A stretch of 64,000 bases of DNA, from NCBI GenBank assembly GCA_964410665.1, contig CAYPIE010000007.1:56960-120959 (forward strand), in the 5' to 3' direction. Shown one piece after another: positions 53,485 through 63,400 of the stretch (within the stretch, counting starts at the first letter, position 1; each line of letters opens with the position of its first letter). The notes under the pieces are model-generated. The model was not told the DNA's origin and made no database searches. It saw only the letters and a program-made list of their open reading frames with translations. Both the position numbers and the translations under genes were made by a program. This DNA comes from CAYPIE01 sp964410665. Its GTDB lineage: Bacteria; Planctomycetota; Planctomycetia; Gemmatales; Gemmataceae.

Positions 53485-54422
53485 CGAAGGCGGTCGACCA
53501 AGAAACCGTTGTTCGCTTCGATGGTGTCTCCAAGTGGTATGGCAATGTCATCGGGCTCAATAAGCTCACATTGGATATTGCCCCGGGTGTTACCGGGTTG
53601 CTCGGTCCCAACGGCGCCGGCAAATCGACACTGTTGCAGCTTGCGACCGGACAACTCAAGCCCAGTCAGGGTGAAGTCACGCTGTTCGGTCAAGCCCCTT
53701 GGAACAACCCGACTGTGATCCGCTGGGTGGGCTTGTGTCCAGAACAAGATGCTTTTTATGAGTGGATGTCTGGTTATGATTTTATTTACACCTGTGCCCG
53801 TCTGACCGGCTTCAGCCGTGGCCAAGCGAAGGACGCCACCGAACAGGCCTTCCGACAGGTTCGACTCACCGAGCACATGCACCGAAGAGTTGGCGCTTAC
53901 TCCAAAGGGATGCGACAACGGACCAAGCTCGCCCAAGCTCTGGTACACCAACCCGACGTACTGTTCCTTGACGAACCGTTTACCGGAACAGATCCGGTCG
54001 CCCGTCGGGAGTTAATGGATATTGTCATCGAGCTGGCCGACCAAGGACATAGTGTCGTGCTCTCAAGCCACGTGCTCTATGAAGTGCAGTCGCTTACCAG
54101 CTACATCGTCTTGCTCAATCGGGGCCGCCTGGTCGCCATGGGCCACATTCGCCAGATCCGCGATCTGATCGACAAACACCCGCACCGGATTGTCTTGGTT
54201 TGTCCTGAGCCGCGATCGCTTGCAGCGCAGCTAGTCCTCTGGGACGGTGTACAAGGAATCGAACTCGATCTCGCCAATCACAGCATTGTGGTCGAAACCT
54301 TGACTCCCGACGCGTTCTACACTGCCTTACCCAGGCTTGCCAGCGAAGGTGCGATTCGTATCGACGAAGTTTACTCTGAAGATGATAACTTGGAAGCCGT
54401 CTTTCGATACCTGGTGAGCTGA
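53439..54422 (+). CDS. ABC transporter ATP-binding protein (second pair)
   Basis: About 327 residues with Walker A GPNGAGKSTLL, signature YSKGMRQRTKLAQAL, Walker B VLFLDEPFTGTDP and H-loop VVLSSHVLYEVQS, plus the C-terminal accessory domain. The start is ATG 53439 inside the end of the previous permease gene; an in-frame ATG at 53391 is farther back. Its stop overlaps the following permease start (TGATG). It resembles the first ATPase in domain plan, implying duplication of an ATPase-permease unit. Confidence 0.88.
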   Translation: MDHAPAGAVARPPQVTKAVDQETVVRFDGVSKWYGNVIGLNKLTLDIAPGVTGLLGPNGAGKSTLLQLATGQLKPSQGEVTLFGQAPWNNPTVIRWVGLCPEQDAFYEWMSGYDFIYTCARLTGFSRGQAKDATEQAFRQVRLTEHMHRRVGAYSKGMRQRTKLAQALVHQPDVLFLDEPFTGTDPVARRELMDIVIELADQGHSVVLSSHVLYEVQSLTSYIVLLNRGRLVAMGHIRQIRDLIDKHPHRIVLVCPEPRSLAAQLVLWDGVQGIELDLANHSIVVETLTPDAFYTALPRLASEGAIRIDEVYSEDDNLEAVFRYLVS

Positions 54423-55285
54423 TGAGCGAATTAACGGCCAATCAACATCCGAAGCAATCAACCGCCCTCACTGGAATCGGCCTAGGCGGTACACTTGCGG
54501 CACTTTGGACGCTGTTTCTCCTGACTCTGCGGCAGCATTCGCGTGGCCGACGTCTGTTACTTGTCGTGTTCCTGTTTTTGCTCCCTGCGGGGATCGCAGT
54601 TCTCATCCGATCGGTCTCCGACCGTCCACCTTCGGTGCGCGAGCTCGAGGAAGTCTTAATCTTCTCGTTTATGCCCTACGTCCTCATCCCACTCTCTGCA
54701 CTCCTCTACGCCTCAAATATGATCCAAGACGAGATCGAAGAACAAACACTAACTTATTTACTGATTCGTCCGATTCCTCGCTGGGCCCTTTATCTAACCA
54801 AGCTTCTAGCGACATGGTTGCTGACGGCGACCGTGGCCTCCCTTTTCACGATGATTGCCTTCCTGGCGATTTATGGGAATCGTGAGGGCTTTCCCCAGGA
54901 GGAATTGTTCACTCGAGCGGCCTGGACAGTGCTCATCTTTATCATTGCTCTGTCCACCTACAATGCCATCTTTGGCCTCATTAGCCTGTTCACCAGCCGT
55001 ACCCTGGTCGCCGGGATCGCGTATCTCATCATCTTCGAAGGGATCCTCGCCAATCAAGCGTTTTTCATCCGACAGTTATCGGTGATGTATTACGTGCGCG
55101 TACTCAGCTTGCGATGGGTGGGCCTGAGCAATACCGACTGGTCGATCGACCTCGAAGCACCTAACGCGACCAGCGCAGACACCTGTCTGAGTGTTCTTCT
55201 AGGTGTTGCGCTACTGGCGGCCGTGGTCTCCAGTTTCCTGTTCAGTCGATCGGAATTCCGAGTCAAAACCCCCGAAGGTAGTTAA
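54422..55285 (+). CDS. ABC-2 type permease (second pair)
   Basis: 287 residues with about six membrane helices. A soluble start is followed by LFLLTLRQHSRGRRLLLVVFLFLLPAGIAVLI, and the coupling region MIQDEIEEQTLTYLLIRPIPRWALYLTKL is typical of ABC-2 permeases. The start codon shares one base with the previous stop. Last gene of the four-gene ABC operon; converges with the AI-2E family gene. Substrate unknown. Confidence 0.85.
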   Translation: MSELTANQHPKQSTALTGIGLGGTLAALWTLFLLTLRQHSRGRRLLLVVFLFLLPAGIAVLIRSVSDRPPSVRELEEVLIFSFMPYVLIPLSALLYASNMIQDEIEEQTLTYLLIRPIPRWALYLTKLLATWLLTATVASLFTMIAFLAIYGNREGFPQEELFTRAAWTVLIFIIALSTYNAIFGLISLFTSRTLVAGIAYLIIFEGILANQAFFIRQLSVMYYVRVLSLRWVGLSNTDWSIDLEAPNATSADTCLSVLLGVALLAAVVSSFLFSRSEFRVKTPEGS

Positions 55286-55381
55286 GGTCGTTGGTCCGCT
55301 TGGCGGTCAAGTCCAGCCAGGGACCGCGTCCGCTGGGGCTCGGCTTGGAAGGCCCTCGCCCTGCAGTTCGGAAGAAATGCT

Positions 55382-56659
55382 CTAAGCGATGGATCCAGAC
55401 GGCTTCTCCGCGACCGTGGGAACTTGCAAAAACGAGGGTTCCTCATTGGACAGTAATTTGGCGATGAACTTACCATCTTCGATGTTTTCCAACACTGCTT
55501 TGATTACCACCGTCAACGGGATTGCCAGGATCATTCCCACGATGCCCCAGAGGAACCCCCAAAAAGCGAGCGATAGGATGACCACTAGTGGGCTTAAATT
55601 GACCCGCTGGCTGGTCATGCGCGGTTCCGTCCAATAACCCAAAAACGTTTGAATCACCGTCAACACGGTCAGCACGGCGAGAGCGTAGGGAAAACTTTGA
55701 AATTGGACGAGTGCTAAAAGACTCGGGAAAATCACCGCTGCAATCGCGCCCAGGTATGGGATAAAATTCACCAAAAAGGTGAGCACCCCCCAGAGTAGTG
55801 CAAATTCCACGTTAAATAGTGCTAATACGATCCCGGATAACAGGCCAGTAAGAAAACTGATAAACGTTTTCACGTAGATATACTCAGATATCGACGAATT
55901 GATCTGTCTGATGGTTTCCATTACCTGTGTCGTACGTTCAGGGTTGAAGGCTGAGCGGATTCGATTGGGAAAACTGGTCCGCTCCAATAAAATGAATACA
56001 AGATATACTAAAACCACGAATAGCTGACTCGACAGGTCCAAGAGATTGTTCAGCAAAGCCCGCAGGGGCAATAAATTCGGGTCGAATTCTAGACGACCCG
56101 TTCGCGTATTCACTTGCGGGCTCGCGGTCGGTACATCGGGAGTCTGCGAACTGGGCTGGGGAACCGCAGGATCCTCAGTACGTCCATTTCCCTCCGGCGA
56201 CTGCCCCTTTGACTCGAACGAATCATCCTCCCCTTGGAAGGTATTTTCTAAGATTTTCTTACCGACGACAGGGACTTGATCGAGCACCTTTGTAAAGTTC
56301 TTACGGTAGGTTGGAAGATTCACGGATAAATCCTCCAAACTGACCCGAATCGCCACTCCAAGTGACAACCCCATCAGGACCAAGAGGCCTACGATAGCGC
56401 CATAGGCATAGACGGACCGTATCCCGTGTTCAAGGAGCCAGTGATAGATGGGCAACATCAAGTACACCAAAAACGCAGCGATCAAGATCTGTTGAAGGAG
56501 TAAGGAAAAAAAATCAAACACCCAAACCATCAGTACAAAACCCAACAGCCCCAGAACAAAGCGATTGAGGCGTCGATCACTGATCAACGGGGCATTTGAG
56601 GGAGGTGGCGTGGCCGTTTCGGGTGCCGGGGGATCGTTGTTTGGCTGCACAGCGCTCAC
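55382..56659 (-). CDS. AI-2E/PerM-family membrane protein
   Basis: 425 residues with about eight membrane helices. The family hallmark LWGVLTFLVNFIPYLGAIAAVIFP and the late segment ILSLAFWGFLWGIVGMILAIPLTVVIKAV are present. A Pro/Ser/Thr-rich hydrophilic insert (~160-205) lies in the extracytoplasmic loop. Some family members export autoinducer-2, others act as Na+/H+ antiporters, so function is open. The start overlaps the stop of the upstream ABC-2 permease gene (ATGA), so the two are translated together. Confidence 0.88.
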   Translation of the reverse strand: MSAVQPNNDPPAPETATPPPSNAPLISDRRLNRFVLGLLGFVLMVWVFDFFSLLLQQILIAAFLVYLMLPIYHWLLEHGIRSVYAYGAIVGLLVLMGLSLGVAIRVSLEDLSVNLPTYRKNFTKVLDQVPVVGKKILENTFQGEDDSFESKGQSPEGNGRTEDPAVPQPSSQTPDVPTASPQVNTRTGRLEFDPNLLPLRALLNNLLDLSSQLFVVLVYLVFILLERTSFPNRIRSAFNPERTTQVMETIRQINSSISEYIYVKTFISFLTGLLSGIVLALFNVEFALLWGVLTFLVNFIPYLGAIAAVIFPSLLALVQFQSFPYALAVLTVLTVIQTFLGYWTEPRMTSQRVNLSPLVVILSLAFWGFLWGIVGMILAIPLTVVIKAVLENIEDGKFIAKLLSNEEPSFLQVPTVAEKPSGSIA

Positions 56660-58479
56660 TCCTCGTTGGCGGTGGTACGACCGAGAGCGACATCAAATTC
56701 GCTGAGTAGAGGCGTTAACATCGCGCTTATAGTAAAGCCAAATGCGGCGGCGATCACCAGGAATGGCACCAAAGGATCGGTCGATTCTTCCGATCCCGGC
56801 TTGGCAATCAGGATGTTCGTCACACAGTAAAACATCGCTAAGGGACACAGCCAGCTGGCCAGGGTCAATGCCGGGGAGGGTCGATCCGCACTCAACACCC
56901 ACCACAATCCGCCAATCCCCAAGCCTAAGAAGGCCAGAAAACTAATCCATTGATTGGCAAAACTGCCCCCATTAATGACGATCAGATAGATGACGATCAG
57001 GGTACCCACCGACAGGAAAAATACCGTGCCGAGTGTGTTGGCAATCGCCAAGCGGGAACTGGCATTCCGCAGTGCGACGTGAATGCCCAGCGTCAAGGCG
57101 AAGGCTAACAAGATCAGCACCCCACCGAGTACACATACCATCGAACCAAAGTTGCTGACCAAGGCAGTCGTCCAGTTCGCGTCGGCGGGCGTGTTGGTCA
57201 ACACGCCGCTCAAAGCATAGAATATGGTCAATAGGATCGGTGGTAGCAGGAATTCTTTGGTGTTGTACAGCACCCCTCCGATCTTGCCAAACACGAACTC
57301 CCGAGGCGTTAGATCGGTCACCAGCAGCAAATCGAGTGAGCGACCATCCCGTTCGGAGGTGATCGCGGTGACAGCCTGAGCGGCGACCAACAATAATGAC
57401 AGGATCATCACCGGGACCAAACCGTACGCCGCGACAAACGCTGGGCGGGTTGTCAACAAATCCACTGCAAAGTATACGATTAAAGCCAACACCACCGCAT
57501 AGGCGACCTTGACCAGGATCGGGCGTTTACCGTATGCCTGGGTGAGGATCTCACGCCACAAAATGGGATTTTCCCATACGGTGCGCAACTCACCCGGTGC
57601 TGCATGGGCTTTTTCCCGTTCGATTTGTTCTTGCTCCGCTTCACTGGGCTGATCCCTCTGCATGATCGGCTCACCGGAGGGATTCCAGACGCGTAACCGG
57701 GCTACTCCGATACCGTTCAGCAGCATGCTCCAGCCCAACATCACCAGGCAAAAGCCATAAGCCGGGGCAAGCCCACTTGATCGTTGCGGAGGTTCAAGCA
57801 CCGTCTGCATGGCCCGAAACGGATCGAGCCAAGCACTGACTGTTACCCAATCGATTCCTGGAATCACCCGTCCCAAGAGCCCAATGCCTTGGACGACACA
57901 TAAATAAAGGACGAGGACTAACACGGCTAAAGCGAGCGACTGAAACGTTCGTTCTCGCCATAGAGCAATTAACCCACCCAGGGAACCTGCCGCTAGGGCG
58001 GTGGCAGCCATGACCAGTGCCGCCTGACCCACCTGCCAGGCGGAGATCCCTCCTAACAGCAGCAACATACTTAAAACCGGCAAGGTGACGAGAAACAGGA
58101 TCAAGATTGGAAGTAAGCTCCCCAGCATCTTGCCCAACACGATCTCATAGTCACGCATATCGGTAAGCAACAACAGCACAAAGGTCCGTCGGTCTTTTTC
58201 TTGGGCCACGGCATTGGCTGCCGACAAGGCGGCGAAAAATAGCAATAACGTTAATTCCACAAAGGCAATGATCTGGAAGAGTAATAGGCCAAACTGGGCG
58301 GTTTCCCCCAATGTGGCGTTCGCCTGAAAACCGACGCCAGCCTGCCAGGCCGTGATGCCAAGCACCAGTAACAGTACTAGCACAGCCATGCGGGTCAAAA
58401 AATGTCCATCACGACGCGGAACCGTGACCAGCTCCCGCATGAAAATAGGGCCTAGCACACCTGCTCCCTTTCTGAGCAA
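56656..58479 (-). CDS. Large ABC-2 type permease without adjacent ATPase
   Basis: 607 residues in two ABC-2-like halves with about twelve membrane helices. Each half has a coupling stretch: AVAQEKDRRTFVLLLLTDMRDYEIVLGKMLGS and AITSERDGRSLDLLLVTDLTPREFVFGKIGG. The two similar halves suggest internal duplication. No ATPase gene adjoins it; the upstream gene is divergent. It may use an ATPase encoded elsewhere, perhaps one of the pairs at 51-55 kb. The start is uncertain: TTG 58479, GTG 58458 and ATG 58440 are all possible. Confidence 0.82.
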   Translation of the reverse strand: MLRKGAGVLGPIFMRELVTVPRRDGHFLTRMAVLVLLLVLGITAWQAGVGFQANATLGETAQFGLLLFQIIAFVELTLLLFFAALSAANAVAQEKDRRTFVLLLLTDMRDYEIVLGKMLGSLLPILILFLVTLPVLSMLLLLGGISAWQVGQAALVMAATALAAGSLGGLIALWRERTFQSLALAVLVLVLYLCVVQGIGLLGRVIPGIDWVTVSAWLDPFRAMQTVLEPPQRSSGLAPAYGFCLVMLGWSMLLNGIGVARLRVWNPSGEPIMQRDQPSEAEQEQIEREKAHAAPGELRTVWENPILWREILTQAYGKRPILVKVAYAVVLALIVYFAVDLLTTRPAFVAAYGLVPVMILSLLLVAAQAVTAITSERDGRSLDLLLVTDLTPREFVFGKIGGVLYNTKEFLLPPILLTIFYALSGVLTNTPADANWTTALVSNFGSMVCVLGGVLILLAFALTLGIHVALRNASSRLAIANTLGTVFFLSVGTLIVIYLIVINGGSFANQWISFLAFLGLGIGGLWWVLSADRPSPALTLASWLCPLAMFYCVTNILIAKPGSEESTDPLVPFLVIAAAFGFTISAMLTPLLSEFDVALGRTTANEE

Positions 58480-58645
58480 AACAATGCTGAGGGTTGACTA
58501 TTGAGGCTACGCCAGGGTGCACCCCGAAGTTCGACCGACGCGGAAGTCCACGCCAATCCGGGTTCAGCGCAGCGAACCCAGTTCTGCGGTCGCGCTTCTC
58601 TGAATACAATAAACCGATTCACCCTCGATCCGGCAAAGGGGCACC

Positions 58646-59956
58646 ATGCGAGCGATCGTACTGGTTTTAAACGGTTGTAATATCAATGGCCTTGGTCCGT
58701 ACGGCAATGAATGGATTGCCACGCCGTGTCTGGACCGCTTGGCCAGTGAATCTGTCATCTTTGATCATCACTTTACCGATCATCTCGACCCCGCCGTGGT
58801 GCGACAAGCTTGGCGGAGTGGACGATATCATCCCAGCTTGCCGACCGAAACGCCGTCGGTGCACATGGAGCCAGATCTGATCGATACCCTCGGTACCGTG
58901 GGTGTTAAACGAATCCTAATCCGCGAGTCCAATGTTGACGATGCGTTCGCCCAGGGTTGGGATCAGATCATCATCGTCGAACCCCAACCTGAGCAGACGC
59001 CCCGCGTCGCCTTCCATGGCGTGGTGGAAAGGACCTTACAAAGTCTAGCCGACACTCCAGACTTCTTGGTTTGGCTCGAACTGGATCGACTACTGCCGCC
59101 ATGGGATGTGCCCTTGGACCGCTTTGAAGCCTATTATGCTCCCTTACCCGAAGAGTTACCCCAGGGCGAAGAGATTCCACCATTTGAGCTTCCGCCGCCT
59201 TGCGACAATCCCGAACCCGCCGAGTTCGACCGAAATGACCGCGATGCTTGGGACTGGCTACATGCCTCGTTCGCCGCGGTGGTGACGGAACTAGATGAAG
59301 AGATTGGTGAATTCATGAAGTTGTTTGCTTCGTTGGGACACGATCGCGATGCCCTTTGGGTTTGGACTGCGGACGTCGGCTACCCATTGGCGGAGCATGG
59401 CTACCTTGGACTGCTTCAGCCTTGGCCGCACGCGGAGGCGGTTCATGTCCCATTCCTGGTTCGATTACCGGAGGCCGCGAATCAGGGGAGTCGGGTCCCC
59501 GTGTTGACGCAATCGGTCGACCTGGCTCCCACGCTGCTCGAAGCGTTCCAGACCTCTGCTCCCGAGCCAACGATGCATGGACAAAGTCTTTGGCCTCTTT
59601 TATTTGGCGAATCGAGGACAATCAGAGAATTTGCGTTGTTTACTGGCTCCAGTGCGGATTTACAAGTGTGGGGCATCCGCAGCGAAGAATGGTCATGGAT
59701 GGTTCCACTGCCAGTCTGTCCGGGAAGCGATTCCCTCGCCGATGATCGCGACCGTTTTCGGCTGTACCGTAAGCCCGACGATCGCTGGGAAGTCAACGAT
59801 CTGCATAGTCATCTCCTAGACTGGTGTGAGCGCGTCGAGCAAATGCTTACCGACTGGCTACCAACATTGTGGCACCGGGAAGGCACGTGCTGGCCGCAAT
59901 TGCCTGCGGAAGACGCGGATCTTTCAGAGGATGGCGAGACTGAAGAAAAGCGCTAG
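58646..59956 (+). CDS. Sulfatase-fold protein lacking the catalytic cysteine
   Basis: 436 residues with alkaline-phosphatase/sulfatase superfamily architecture: N-terminal IVLVLNGCNINGLGPYGNEWIATPCLDRLASESVIFDHHF; later DALWVWTADVGYPLAEHGYLG and the QSVDLAPTLLEAF / HGQSLWPLLFGE region typical of sulfatases. The CxPxR formylglycine motif is replaced (DPAVVRQAWRSGRY), the N-terminal metal Asp pair is absent, and the DH pair appears as DV. Sulfate-ester hydrolysis is therefore unlikely; a binding or regulatory role is possible. No signal peptide. Divergent from the permease gene. Confidence 0.78.
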   Translation: MRAIVLVLNGCNINGLGPYGNEWIATPCLDRLASESVIFDHHFTDHLDPAVVRQAWRSGRYHPSLPTETPSVHMEPDLIDTLGTVGVKRILIRESNVDDAFAQGWDQIIIVEPQPEQTPRVAFHGVVERTLQSLADTPDFLVWLELDRLLPPWDVPLDRFEAYYAPLPEELPQGEEIPPFELPPPCDNPEPAEFDRNDRDAWDWLHASFAAVVTELDEEIGEFMKLFASLGHDRDALWVWTADVGYPLAEHGYLGLLQPWPHAEAVHVPFLVRLPEAANQGSRVPVLTQSVDLAPTLLEAFQTSAPEPTMHGQSLWPLLFGESRTIREFALFTGSSADLQVWGIRSEEWSWMVPLPVCPGSDSLADDRDRFRLYRKPDDRWEVNDLHSHLLDWCERVEQMLTDWLPTLWHREGTCWPQLPAEDADLSEDGETEEKR

Positions 59957-60409
59957 GCCGGAAGTGTCTCAAACGTCTAGGTATTTCATGTAAACTACAT
60001 AGATTATTCATGGTTCTCGTACTTGTCGCCCTAGTCAATTTCTCTAACCAGATCATAGCGGATTCCAAGCGAGCATTTTCTGCAGACAACTGCTCGATCA
60101 GCTGTCCGCGTTCAAAGCTCGCGATCTTCCGCCCCTTCGGGCCTCTCTGACATCGACGTCGATGTCCTATCCCGATGGGTCGGAGGACCGGAACGATCAA
60201 CGCAATCTGGATCGACAATCCACCATTCTTTGCTTTGTTAAGCCGGTCGCGGTCCCGACCTGGACCGTGCTTCTATTGCTTCGTGCGGTTGTCGGTGATC
60301 GATCCGCTCCCTCGAATGTTTGCAGAGGATTGTTCCCTGATCGACACCGGAGACTGCCATGCTCAGGAAGTTCAGGAAGTAGTTTAGGAGTGGGGCAACG
60401 ATTCATGAC
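59957..60409. other. Intergenic stretch, possible degraded transposase fragment
   Basis: About 450 bp before the LENLEDR gene. On the minus strand around 60010-60140 a short frame reads FERGQLIEQLSAENARLES, loosely like the coiled start of IS66-type transposases, but it is too short and has no further motif. Otherwise nothing is recognised. Confidence 0.25.
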
Positions 60410-63400
60410 ATGCAGCGACCCAAGCGACGTGCGTTGCCGTTCAGTCAGTTACGTTTGGAAAACTTGGAAGATCGAGTCACGCCAGCCACCGCCGTCTTTC
60501 AACAAGGGGTAAACGGCTATGAAGCAACCCAGGATACGGCCCTCTATTCCGTCGAGCCCGATAACGCCTTCGGCACCGAAGTGGCCATCAGCGTCGACTA
60601 ACAGGATGTTGGCGGCATCCGCCAAGGCTTGTTACACTTTGACGAACTCTTCGAAGACGATGCTGACCCGATCCCCTTTGGTTCGACCATCAACTCCGCC
60701 TCGCTCACCGTTCGGGTTTTCAACGAGAGTAACTCCGCGGCCCTGATCAGTGCTTATCCGATGCTGGTCGATTGGGGCCAGTAGACCGCCACTTGGAATT
60801 CCTTTGGCGACATCGGTGGTGTCCAGACGGTCGAAGGTGAAAGCGCCCTGTTCCCAGACGATGTGCTGTTCGACTCAAGAATCGGCTTTCAGACCTTTGA
60901 CGTGACCAGCTCCGTTCAGGCTTGGGCCTTGGGCGAAGCGAACTTCGGCTGGTTGTTCGAATCCGGTTCGACCAACGGCTGGGATTTTGACAGCTCCGAG
61001 GGCGCTTCATCGACGGCCCCGCAACTATCCGTCGACTTTGACCCGCCCGCGGCCGATCAAGCCGGTGAGTTCCGCCTGCTCGAATTGGAGCCGGTGATCA
61101 CCGAGGGTAACAGCGGCACGAGCACCATCGACATCCCAGTGACCCGCAGCGGTGGCCTGACCGGGACTGCTAACGTCGAGTACACCGTCACCGCTGGTAC
61201 CGCTGACAGCGATGACTTCGTCGAAGATAGCGGCACCGTGGTCTTCACCGGTAACGAGACCATCCAGACCATCACCGTGACCGTCAACGGCGACGTGGAA
61301 CTCGAGGGCTTCGAAACCGTCATCGTCACCTTGACCAACAGCGACATCGGTACCATCACCACCGGTTTCGACGTGGCCACCCTAACCATCGCTGATGATG
61401 ATGCCCTGATCAATGAAGTGCTCGCGAACATCAGCACGGTCGAAGGGAACACCACCGACGAGACCGACCGCGAGTACGTTGAGCTCATCGGCACCCCAGA
61501 TGCCAGCCTGGACGGCTACTACTTCGCCGTCCTGGAAGGTGAGGAAGAAGAAGGCGGCGGCAATGGCGTCGCCGTTGGCCTGGCCGACTTCGTCGTCGAC
61601 TAGTCAGGTCTTTCCTTCGGCAGCAACGGCCTGCTGGTCATTACCCCAACCAACTGGATCTACACCGCCGCTCCGGAGACCACTGTCGTAGCGACTGCGG
61701 CGCTGGACGGGACCGGGGGTGTGCTGGAAGACCGTTCACAGACCTACACGCTGATCCGTAGTCCGGAAGCGATTGTACAGGGCACGGACTACGACACCGT
61801 CGGGCTTTATGAGAACGATACGTCGTTGGCATTGGGCAACGACGGCATCTACATCATCGATGGGCTCCCTGATGGTGCCCAGCTGGTCGACAGCGTCGGT
61901 GTCGTCGAGGGCGGCGGCGGCGACCGCGACCGCACCCTCACCTTCGAAGCTCCAGGGGCACGGATCCACCAGCCCCGCGGCAACGATGGTAACGTCACCC
62001 CCGACGCCGTCACTCGCCGTGAGGGGAATCTGGCTCCCAATAGCATTGGTGCCTGGTACAACGGCGAAATCGAAACCGCCGAGTTGCCGTTGCAATACAC
62101 CACCCGTCAGAACGGGCAGTTTGTCAACCAAAGCATCCCCGCCGGTGCACAAATTACCCCGGGCGCTTCGAACACCTTGCGGACCGTCACCTTCGAGATG
62201 ACAAGCATCAGTGTCGATGAACCCGCCGATGCTCCGACGACGGTCACCCTCACCGTCCATCGCGTGAATGGCGACGAGGATGCCATCGCGGTCGATTTTG
62301 CGACTGCCGACGGGACGGCCACTGCCGGTGAAGACTACACTGCCACCAGCGGTACTCTTACCTTCGCGGCGGGTGCTGCAAACAATTCGCAGACCTTCAC
62401 CGTGGAAATCCTGAACGATATGGTTGCCGAAGGCTTTGAGACCTTCTTTGTCAACCTGAGCAACCCCACCATTCCCTTCCTGTTCACGGACAGCACGGCC
62501 ACCATCACCATCAATGATGCCGATGTCGAAGTCCGCAGCTTCCAAGATTCGGATGAAATCGGTGGCTACGATGNNNNNNNNNNNNNNNNNNNNNNNNNNN
62601 NNNNNNNNNNNNNNNNNNNNNNNNNNNNNNNNNNNNNNNNNNNNNNNNNNNNNNNNNNNNNNNNNNNNNNNNNGATGTCACCCTCAACGGTGTGCAACCC
62701 ACGCTGTCGTTCGGCACCACCACCACCTTATCAGTCGATCAAGAAGTGAGCACCCTGGTGGGTCTGGATAGCCGTCCCGCGGAAGTCCTGATTCGCTTCG
62801 ATGACCTGTTCGGCGAAGCGGATGAGCAGGTTCCCGAAGGTGCCCAGATCTTGGGTGGCTTTTTGAGCGTGAACGTGTTCAACGCGACCTCCCCTTCCGC
62901 GGTGGTGAATCTGTACCGCATGCAGCAAGACTGGGATGAGTCCGCCAGCTGGGCGAATCCGCAAGGCGGAGCGGGCAATACCATCGTCAATGGGGTCACT
63001 CCCGATGGGTTTGAGGCGGCAGCTGCAGCCGAGGCATTTGTCCTCAATCCGGCTCAGGGTGGTCAGGTCGATATCCCTCTGGACTTGGATACCATCCAGG
63101 CCTGGGCCAACGCTGCCGACCCGAACTATGGCTGGGTGATCAAGTCGGATTCCCCCGACGATTGGAACTTTGACAGCTCCGACGCCTTTCTAGCAGAGGT
63201 CCGCCCGCAGTTGACCCTGTTGTTTACCCCACCCGAGGGCGAGGGTACCTTCCGCTTTTCCCAAGAAAGCTACACGGTCAATGAAAATGGCAGTGTCAGC
63301 ATTGATGTGCTGCGTGTGGGCGGGAGTGCCGGGGAAGTCACCCTCAACTACGAGGTGACGCCTGGGACGGGTAGCCTGGACGATATCAGCAGCCCAGCAA

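Noticed and set aside
59847..60218. Possible IS66-like transposase remnant on the minus strand
   Set aside because: Only a short coiled-coil-like stretch is suggestive; it overlaps the sulfatase-like gene end and lacks any further transposase motif or terminal repeats.
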